Of a DNA stretch of 13,521 bases, positions 8,120-13,521 are shown piece after piece (within the stretch, counting starts at the first letter, position 1; each line of letters starts with the position of its first letter). Source of the DNA: Deltaproteobacteria bacterium (GTDB lineage Bacteria; Desulfobacterota; DSM-4660; Desulfatiglandales; Desulfatiglandaceae); contig JAFCZI010000023.1 of NCBI GenBank assembly GCA_019314425.1, forward strand, positions 1-13,521, written 5' to 3'. The notes beneath the pieces are model-generated. The model searched no databases, had not been told where the DNA came from, and worked only from the letters and a program-made list of their open reading frames with translations. Made by a program: the position numbers and the translations under genes.

Positions 8120-9805
8120 ATGAGCAAGAAAGAGAAAAAACAATCCAATGCCCAGGCCAAACGGATCGGTGTGTTTATCTGCGATTGCGGGTCTAATATT
8201 GCCGGGCACCTGGACTGCCCTGAGGTGACCCGTTACGCAGCCACTCTTCCAGGCGTGGTGTATGCCAAGGAGAACCTTTATACCTGCTCTGAAGCGGGCA
8301 TCGGGGAGATCATGAACGGGATCAAGGAAAATGATCTGAATCGGGTGGTGGTGGCGTCTTGCTCCCCCCGAACCCACCAACCGCTTTTTTGCAGTTCCTG
8401 TGCCCAGGCCGGGTTGAATCCGTATCTGTTCGAAATGGCCAATATCCGCGACCAGTGTTCGTGGGTGCATATGGGAAACAAAGAAGGGGGTACCGAAAAA
8501 GCCAAGGATCTGGTGCGCATGGCCGTGGCCAAGGCGGCGTTCCTTGAGCCGCAGCAGGAGATCGAGGCTGACTTAACCCCGCGGGTGATAGTGCTGGGCG
8601 GCGGTGTGGCCGGTCTTTCCGCCGTGGAGACCCTGGCGGATATGGGCCTTGATGTGGTTCTGGTGGAACAGGCCCCCGAACTGGGCGGTTTCTTAAACCG
8701 GATTGACCGCCTGCCTTCAGGGGAAAAAGCGTCTGACCGTCTGTCTGCCCTGGTGGAAAGCGTTCGTTCAAAATCGAATGTGAAGATCTATCTGAATGCC
8801 GAAGCGAAAACGGTGGGCGGATATATCGGCAATTACGAAATCGGCGTTCGTCAGGCGGACGGTTCCATTGTGGATGAACTGGTGGGATGCATTGCCGTGG
8901 CAACCGGGGCGCTGCCCTTGGTGCCGCAGGGCCTTTACGGGTATGACGGAAAGAAGGTCATCACTCAGGCGGAGCTGGAAGAACGGTTTATTGAAGGGAA
9001 ATTCGATTCACAGCGGGTGGTCATGATTCAATGTGTGGGCGCTCGTTCTGAAGAGCGGAAATATTGTTCCCGCATCTGCTGCCAGACTGCGGTCAAGAAC
9101 GCGCAGTTTATCAAACAACGAAATCCCGATGCCCATGTGCATATCCTCTATCGGGATATGCAGATGTACGGCACGGGAAAGGAAAAGATGCTGTGGGATG
9201 CCCGGGGGGAGGGCGTTCGCTTTGATGTTTATGATCCCGAACAACCCCCGGAAGTGAACGATGGCGAGGTCCGTTTTTTTCAGGTGCTCACCGGCGATAC
9301 CGAAACGATTCCGTGCGATCTGGTGGTCCTGTCGACGCCTCTGATTCCACGGGAAGATGCACCGGATCTGTCCAAGCTCTTGAGGGTGCCCATTGACCGG
9401 AACCATTTCTTTATGGAAGCCCACGCCAAATTGCGGCCACTGGATTTTGCGACGGACGGCATCTTTGTTTGCGGTTCCGCCCGTTATCCCGCCAATGTGG
9501 AAGAGGCAATATCCCAGGGTCTGGGGGTGGCGTCCAGGATCGGCACGATCCTTTTCAAAGACAAACTGGTGACCAGCGCCATTGTGGCGGAAATCAATCC
9601 GGATACTTGCGTCGGGTGCCAGGGGTGCATGGAAATGTGCCCCTATGACGCCATACAGTATTTACCCGAAAAAAGAATTTGCGAGGTAAACCGGATCCTT
9701 TGCAAGGGCTGTGGGTGTTGTGCCGCCACATGTCCGTCCCAGAGCGCCATGCTGAAAGGTTACAAGCCGCAGCAGTTGCTGAGTCAGATCAGGGCGGTTT
9801 GCTGA
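8120..9805 (+). CDS. hdrA: HdrA-type flavoprotein with N-domain and C-terminal two [4Fe-4S] ferredoxin (HdrA-3)
   Basis: 561 residues, no Sec. The classical HdrA N-domain (about 15-145: RIGVFICDCG, RVVVASCSPR, QCSWVH) is followed by a FAD fold (GGGVAG 160-165), the QCVGARS and CC motif, and two C-terminal [4Fe-4S] sets C497/500/503/507 and C528/531/534/538. The FAD fold lacks the inserted ferredoxin and the NDCA(C/U) site, which are present in HdrA-2, so the two proteins probably form one functional HdrA pair. It is equivalent to about residues 927-1485 of hdrA1 and similar in length. The frame also has ATG at 8102 overlapping the hdrA2 stop, but GAAGGAG (8104-8110) lies nine bases before ATG 8120, so the latter is the better start. 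The arrangement recalls QmoA/QmoB of sulfate reducers (QmoB = HdrA plus MvhD), and here mvhD2 follows as a separate gene. Confidence 0.88.
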   Translation: MSKKEKKQSNAQAKRIGVFICDCGSNIAGHLDCPEVTRYAATLPGVVYAKENLYTCSEAGIGEIMNGIKENDLNRVVVASCSPRTHQPLFCSSCAQAGLNPYLFEMANIRDQCSWVHMGNKEGGTEKAKDLVRMAVAKAAFLEPQQEIEADLTPRVIVLGGGVAGLSAVETLADMGLDVVLVEQAPELGGFLNRIDRLPSGEKASDRLSALVESVRSKSNVKIYLNAEAKTVGGYIGNYEIGVRQADGSIVDELVGCIAVATGALPLVPQGLYGYDGKKVITQAELEERFIEGKFDSQRVVMIQCVGARSEERKYCSRICCQTAVKNAQFIKQRNPDAHVHILYRDMQMYGTGKEKMLWDARGEGVRFDVYDPEQPPEVNDGEVRFFQVLTGDTETIPCDLVVLSTPLIPREDAPDLSKLLRVPIDRNHFFMEAHAKLRPLDFATDGIFVCGSARYPANVEEAISQGLGVASRIGTILFKDKLVTSAIVAEINPDTCVGCQGCMEMCPYDAIQYLPEKRICEVNRILCKGCGCCAATCPSQSAMLKGYKPQQLLSQIRAVC

Positions 9806-9870
9806 GATCGCTATTGGCTGTTAGCGGTTAATAGCTAATAGCTAACGGCTAATAGCTTCTTTTAATACTA
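9806..9870. repeat. AT-rich spacer of GGCTAATAGCT-type repeats
   Basis: The 77-bp gap between hdrA3 and mvhD2 is filled up to about 9860 with variants of GGTTAATAGCTAATAGCTAA, the same kind of unit as at 6500-6556. GCTATT and AATAGC pieces can pair. A weak ribosome site GAGGA (9872-9876) precedes the mvhD2 ATG. No promoter is clear. Confidence 0.65.
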
Positions 9871-9882
9871 CGAGGACCCATT

Positions 9883-10326
9883 ATGAGTGACGTTAATTTT
9901 GAACCCAAAATTGTTTGCTTTTTGTGTACGTGGTGAGCATACGCCGCTGCTGACCTGGCTGGGGTTAGTCGACTGCAGTATCCAACGAACATCAGGATTG
10001 TTCGGGTGATGTGTTCCGGGAGTGTATCCCCTCACCATATTCTGAGGGCATTTCAACAGGGCGTGGACGGCGTGTTTGTGGGTGGGTGACACCTGGGCGA
10101 CTGCCATTACCTGTATGGTAATTATGCGACCAAAAAGAGAATCAGTTTTTTAAGAGACCTGCTGGGTTTCGTCGGGATTGAGTCGGACCGGCTTCGATCC
10201 AGGTGGGTATCTTCAGCGGAAGGGCCGGAATTCGCCCACGAAGTCATCGATTTTATTGACAGTCTCAAAGCAATGGGTCCGTCGCCGTTGAAGCAGCCGG
10301 AAAGAGCGGCGCTTCGTGCGGCCTGA
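9883..10326 (+). CDS. mvhD: MvhD-type [2Fe-2S] electron-transfer subunit, selenoprotein with two Sec
   Basis: 147 residues when two in-frame TGA codons (9934-9936, 10087-10089) are read as Sec18 and Sec69. The frame is continuous from ATG 9883 to the stop at 10324-10326. Alignment with mvhD1 puts Sec18 on its C17 (C-x-W-C becomes C15-T-W-U18) and Sec69 on its Sec68 (GG-U-HLGDCHY). Remaining conserved Cys are C15, C44 and C74. The protein should carry one [2Fe-2S] cluster and pass electrons from FdhA and the FdhB-like protein to HdrA-2/3. VhuD of Methanococcales is also known with two Sec, so the pattern has a precedent in archaea. A Sec-blind gene call would find no ORF over 60 codons on this strand. 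The C-terminal helix region diverges from mvhD1. Confidence 0.9.
9934..9969 (+). promoter_or_regulatory. first Sec UGA codon and SECIS hairpin of mvhD2
   Basis: TGA at 9934-9936. CTGACC (9950-9955) pairs with GGTTAG (9963-9968), one pair being G-U, and a further G-U pair joins 9949 to 9969. Loop TGGCTGG (9956-9962) starts 20 nt after the UGA and has G at its second position. Spacing and loop suit a bacterial SECIS. Confidence 0.72.
10087..10122 (+). promoter_or_regulatory. second Sec UGA codon and SECIS hairpin of mvhD2
   Basis: TGA at 10087-10089. ATTACC (10106-10111) pairs with GGTAAT (10117-10122) around loop TGTAT (10112-10116), starting 23 nt after the UGA. Stem and spacing are the same as in mvhD1, with one loop base and the lowest stem pair changed, so the SECIS is conserved between paralogues. 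Confidence 0.8.
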
Positions 10327-10398
10327 TGCCGTTGGCGGAATCGATAACCTTAAAACCTAAAACTTAAAACTGCGGCTCTGCCGCTTTAGGATGTTTCC
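10327..10398. other. spacer with TTAAAACCTAAAAC-type repeat and small hairpin
   Basis: This 72-bp gap holds three A-rich units (TTAAAACC, TAAAACTT, AAAACTG; 10350-10371) and then the hairpin GCGGC-TCT-GCCGC (10372-10384) followed by TTT. Three T residues are too few for a confident terminator, so partial attenuation is only a guess. AGGA (10388-10391) is the ribosome site of the next gene. Confidence 0.5.
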
Positions 10399-11199
10399 AT
10401 GAGTGAAAATGTAAGGAACAAGGTCAAAGAGCTGTTGGGTTTAGGGAAGATAAATGGTTTTTTAGGCCTGAGCAATAAATATGGCCACATCGGTCCCCAC
10501 CTTTTCACCGATGAAAAGGATCTGGATCATCTGGTGGTGGGGGATTGGGAGCAACCGGGGGATACCCGGTATACACTCAATAAACAGCTTATTCACATCG
10601 CCTTGAAGTATCCGGAGGAGACCTTCGGTGTCCTGGTGCGGGGTTGCGATGAGCGAGGCCTGAAATCCCTTTACACCTGGAACCAGCTGAATCTGGAAAA
10701 AGTGGTTCCCGTGGGAGTGGCCTGCCCGCCGATGCTGGCGGCCTATTGCGAATGCCGGAAACCGTTTCCCGATGAATTTGTGGAAGGGGAAAAAACCGAC
10801 GGGGTGGAGGCCCTTTCCGTGGCCAAAATTGACCACCTCGATCTGGCAGGGCGGTTTGACTATTGGACGGATGCTTTTTCCAGGTGCATCAAGTGCTATG
10901 GATGCCGGGATGTGTGCCCCATGTGTTTTTGCAAAGAATGCGCGTTGGAAGACGACAACCTGGTGGCAACGGGTGCCATACCCCCTGAAATTCCCGTCTT
11001 TCACCTGACGCGGGCCATCCACATGGTAGGCCGGTGTATTGATTGCGGGCTTTGCAACGAGGCCTGTCCGTCGGATATTCCCCTTCGGACGTTGTATAAG
11101 AAAGTAGCGGATATTATTGACGACCAATTCCAGTACCGTCCCGGATACACGGCAGGGAAGTCTCCCCTGAACGTCCTGGGTGTCGGCACTGAGGCATAA
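10399..11199 (+). CDS. FdhB/FrhB-like iron-sulfur linker subunit
   Basis: 266 residues, soluble. The first 130 residues resemble part of the FrhB/FdhB family (VRGCDERGLKSL matches the family's CDxRA-type stretch, followed by a VGVAC-P element). Then come two [4Fe-4S] motifs, C163/166/169/173 and C213/216/219/223. Three further cysteines (C176, C178, C181) make seven Cys in 19 residues and could bind another cluster or metal. The protein is shorter than methanogen FdhB and has no clear flavin or F420 domain, so it is more likely a pure electron linker between FdhA and MvhD/HdrA. ATG 10399 has AGGA seven bases upstream. The gene ends 18 bp before fdhA, which points to co-translation. The family assignment is moderate; the iron-sulfur motifs are plain. 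Confidence 0.8.
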   Translation: MSENVRNKVKELLGLGKINGFLGLSNKYGHIGPHLFTDEKDLDHLVVGDWEQPGDTRYTLNKQLIHIALKYPEETFGVLVRGCDERGLKSLYTWNQLNLEKVVPVGVACPPMLAAYCECRKPFPDEFVEGEKTDGVEALSVAKIDHLDLAGRFDYWTDAFSRCIKCYGCRDVCPMCFCKECALEDDNLVATGAIPPEIPVFHLTRAIHMVGRCIDCGLCNEACPSDIPLRTLYKKVADIIDDQFQYRPGYTAGKSPLNVLGVGTEA

Positions 11200-11217
11200 G
11201 AAAAGGGAGGCGTACTC

Positions 11218-13254
11218 ATGGACTATAAGACCGTGCTGACCACCTGCACCTACTGCGGTTGCGGATGTGGTTTTTATCTGGAGGTGCTTGACGGTCAGAT
11301 TATCGATACCATTCCCTGTAAGACCCATCCGGTTAGCCAGGGGAAGCTTTGCATTAAAGGCTGGAATGTTCATGAATTCATTCAGAGCCCCAATCGACTG
11401 ACCGCTCCGCTGGTTCGAAAGAACGGCGAGTTGGTGGAAGTTTCCTGGGATGAAGCCTTGGATTATACGGTGTCGAAGCTGAAAAGCATCAAAGCCTCCG
11501 ACGGGGGCGATGCCATTGCCTTTTTGACCTCGGCCAAGGTCACCAACGAGGAGAATTACCTGCTCCAGAAATTTGCACGCGCTGCCGTGGGAACCAACAG
11601 CGTGGACCATTGCGCACGTCTCTGACACTCTTCCACTGTGGCAGGTCTTGCCGCAGCGTTCGGAAGTGGCGCCATGACCAACTCTATTGATGAGATCCAG
11701 GATTCGGAGTGTATCTTTGTGATCGGTTCCAATACCACCTCCTCCCATCCCCTGGTGGCCACCCGGATTTTCAGGGCCAAACAGAAAGGCGCCAAACTGG
11801 TGCTTGCCGATCCCCGGAAAATTCAACTGGCTTCTGAAGCGGACGTTCACCTTCGCCAGAACCTGGGAACCGATGTGGCGTTGCTCAATGGTATGATGCA
11901 TGTGATACTGGATCGGAAATGGCATGACCCGGCCTTCATCGAAGCGCGCACCGAAGGGTTTGAGGAATTCAAGAAGGTCCTTGAAGACTATACGCCGGAA
12001 AAAGCCGCAGCGATTACGGGCATTCCAGCGGAAGATATCATTAAAGCCGCCGAATATTTCGGTACTGCTGAAACCGCCACCATTATCTACTGTATGGGCA
12101 TTACCCAGCATACCACCGGCGTGGACAATGTGAAGAGCCTGGCCAATCTGGCCATGCTTACGGGAAACATCGGGAGAGAGGCCACGGGGGTAAATCCCCT
12201 GCGAGGGCAGAACAACGTGCAGGGCGCCTGCGATATGGGGGGGCTGCCCAATGTGTATCCGGGGTATCAGCCGGTTACCACCCTTGACGCCCAGAAGAAA
12301 TTTTCCGATGCATGGCATGCGGAGCTGTCCGATAAAACGGGCCGAACCGTTCCGGAAATGCTGGATGGTCTCAGTGACGGTTCCGTGAAAGCCCTCTATG
12401 TGATGGGGGAAAACCCGGTGCAGAGTGACCCGGATACGACCCATGTGAAAAAAGCCCTTGCGGCTGCGGAGTTGCTGGTGGTTCAGGATATTTTTCTGAC
12501 CCCCACGGCCCAGATGGCCCACGTGGTCCTGCCGGGGGCCTGTTTTGCTGAAAAGGACGGGACCTTCAGCAACACGGAAAGACGGGTTAGCCGCGTTCGA
12601 AAGGCCGTTGATCCGGTGGGCGATGCCCGGGCCGATTGGGAAATCATTCAGGAGATTTCTACCCGTTTTGGATATGAAATGAACTACGAATCACCGGCGG
12701 CCATCATGGATGAAATTGCCGCTGTAACCCCATCGTACGGTGGTATCGCTTATGATCGTCTGGAGGGTGAAGGGTTGCAATGGCCCTGCCCGGATCGGGA
12801 TCATCCCGGAACCAAATTTCTCCACAAGGACGCTTTTGCCCGGGGAAAAGGGCTTTTCCATGCCATTTCATTTAAGCCGCCCGCAGAGGTTGTGGATGAA
12901 GAATATCCCTTGTGGTTGACCACGGGGCGGGTGTTTGCCCATTATCATACCGCCACCATGACCCGGAACTGCCCAAGGTTGGATGATGAAATTCGGGAAG
13001 GCTTTCTGGAATTGAATCCCGAGGATGCCGATATTCTCGGCGTCATAGAAGGTGACGCAGTGAAAGTGGCCTCCCGACGGGGAGAGATAAAGGTCAGAAC
13101 GACGGTTACGGACCGCGTGAACCCGGGCGTTTTGTTCCTGCCTTTTCACTTCATTGAAAGCAATGCCAACGTGTTGACCAACCCCGCGTTTGACCCCATT
13201 GCCAAAATCCCCGAATTCAAGGTGTGCGCCGTGAAGCTGGAGAAGGCGGCGTAG
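11218..13254 (+). CDS. fdhA: formate dehydrogenase catalytic subunit, molybdopterin selenoprotein
   Basis: 678 residues with TGA 11623-11625 read as Sec136. It catalyses formate oxidation to CO2 (or the reverse) at a Mo- or W-bis-MGD centre. Marks: N-terminal [4Fe-4S] C10/C13/C17/C45 with K47 two residues after the last Cys (as in E. coli FdhF C42/K44); CARL-U136-H137, matching FdhF Sec140-His141; the central molybdopterin domain; and a C-terminal dinucleotide-binding domain starting near 565 (LTTGR-x-x-x-HYHT). Length is close to FdhF (715 aa). No Tat signal, so cytoplasmic. ATG 11218 lies seven bases after AAGGGAGG (11203-11210). It ends with TAG, the only TAG stop in the cluster. No quinone or membrane subunit follows; the FdhB-like, MvhD and HdrA neighbours suggest electrons go to the Hdr complex. 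Confidence 0.95.
11623..11656 (+). promoter_or_regulatory. Sec UGA codon and SECIS hairpin of fdhA
   Basis: TGA at 11623-11625. CTGTGGCA (11636-11643) pairs with TGCCGCAG (11649-11656) over 8 bp, one of them U-G, and closes loop GGTCT (11644-11648). The loop starts 19 nt after the UGA. Stem, loop and spacing are very close to the E. coli fdhF SECIS. Confidence 0.9.
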
Positions 13255-13521
13255 GGAATTTGCCAAGATAGACCCTCCCTGTGGTGTATTCAGGCGTTTT
13301 GCGTAGAGGTTGCACTTGGATAGGAAAAGGAAACTGATTTTCTGTTCGTAAACATCCTTGTCTTCATCGAGGCTGTCAAAATTACCGCCACCCTTTGAAA
13401 TGATCAGATCAGACTTCTTATAAAGTTCCTGGACCTCCGGGGAACACCGGGAAACCCGGGTCCCCGGAAACGGGTCGTCAATGCCGTTGGGCAATACCGG
13501 GACAATCTCGTCCATCTTCAC
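13255..13521 (-). CDS. DUF89/ARMT1-like phosphatase, C-terminal part (runs off the window)
   Basis: Minus-strand frame entering from the right edge; only the C-terminal 89 or so residues are visible. They match the DUF89 (damage-control phosphatase, ARMT1-like) C-terminus: VLPNGIDDPFPGT, an S-P-E-x-x-x-L stretch, DLIISKGGGNFDSL and FLSKCNLYAKRLN-x-P-x-GGSI. The KG-x-GN loop and the NG-x-D-x-P-GT motif belong to the metal and phosphate site of the family. Homologues normally end soon after the GGS-(I/V) stretch, but here the frame has no stop there and stays open through the antisense of fdhA to 12868. That tail looks like pure fdhA shadow, so I give only the part outside fdhA. The true 3' end may be lost or frameshifted. 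Convergent with fdhA and unrelated to its pathway. Confidence 0.7.
13437..13467. repeat. strong nested inverted repeat inside the DUF89 gene
   Basis: Outer arms CCGGGGA (13437-13443) and TCCCCGG (13461-13467) pair over 7 bp; inner arms CCGGG (13447-13451) and CCCGG (13455-13459) pair around AAA. It lies in coding sequence (the PGTRVSRCSPE region), about 180 bp past the fdhA stop. No T run follows on either strand, so it is not a standard terminator. Confidence 0.5.

Noticed and set aside
9803..9835. Hairpin CGCTA/TAGCG just after the hdrA3 TGA, as a possible seventh Sec site
   Set aside because: The loop begins only 9 nt after the TGA, too close for a SECIS. The protein is already complete with its C-terminal ferredoxin, and the extension would be ten residues of repeat sequence.
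10372..10387. GCGGC-TCT-GCCGC hairpin as a rho-independent terminator between mvhD2 and the fdhB-like gene
   Set aside because: The stem is only 5 bp and is followed by three T residues, and the next ribosome site starts one base later. At most a weak attenuator.
1533..11625. In-frame TGA codons as nonsense mutations or sequencing errors (pseudogenes)
   Set aside because: The frame is intact on both sides of every TGA, the sites fall on conserved Cys/Sec positions, and SECIS-like hairpins follow. Six random mutations at exactly such sites are not credible.
10462..12522. Very long minus-strand open frame (686 codons) opposite the fdhB-like gene and fdhA
   Set aside because: It is antisense to two well-supported genes, its translation is rich in His/Gly/Arg with no recognisable domain, and it has no ribosome site. 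It is a codon-bias shadow.

Overview
This window is most likely from a strictly anaerobic sulfate-reducing or syntrophic bacterium of the Desulfobacterota, probably Desulfobacterales. That is an inference: there is no rRNA or other marker gene here. It rests on gene content (a heterodisulfide-reductase-like, MvhD and formate dehydrogenase cluster), the many in-frame UGA (selenocysteine) codons, each followed by a bacterial-type SECIS hairpin, and the low-complexity spacers.

Layout. Bases 1-389 hold no recognisable gene but do hold a plausible sigma-70 promoter (269-296), two 17-nt direct repeats and a palindrome next to it. From about 390 to 13254 runs one plus-strand gene cluster: (1) an HdrD-like (HdrC+HdrB) iron-sulfur protein; (2) a giant HdrA-type flavoprotein of 1485 residues with one Sec, an inserted GltD/NfnB-like domain and a second HdrA half; (3) MvhD-1 with one Sec; (4) HdrA-2 with one Sec; (5) HdrA-3; (6) MvhD-2 with two Sec; (7) a small FdhB-like iron-sulfur protein; (8) a cytoplasmic formate dehydrogenase catalytic subunit (FdhA) with one Sec. 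At the right edge, on the minus strand, lies the C-terminal part of a DUF89/ARMT1-like phosphatase gene, convergent with fdhA.

An annotation that treats UGA only as stop would break five of these genes into pieces or lose them. Read as Sec, each becomes a full-length family member whose Sec sits exactly where relatives carry cysteine (HdrA, MvhD) or Sec/Cys (FdhA).

How the genes work together (inference from the families). FdhA oxidises formate (or reduces CO2), and the FdhB-like protein and MvhD pass electrons to HdrA. The HdrA flavin could bifurcate or confurcate electrons between ferredoxin and a disulfide-type or other acceptor at the HdrD-like protein. No membrane segment or export signal is seen, so the system looks soluble and cytoplasmic. 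The cluster carries two parallel modules, fused hdrA1+mvhD1 and split hdrA2+hdrA3+mvhD2. hdrA1 looks like the hdrA2 and hdrA3 layouts joined into one chain with a GltD-like domain added. Most striking is that every step of the proposed relay (FdhA, MvhD, HdrA) is a selenoprotein, as in Methanococcales archaea, but with bacterial SECIS hairpins directly after the UGA.
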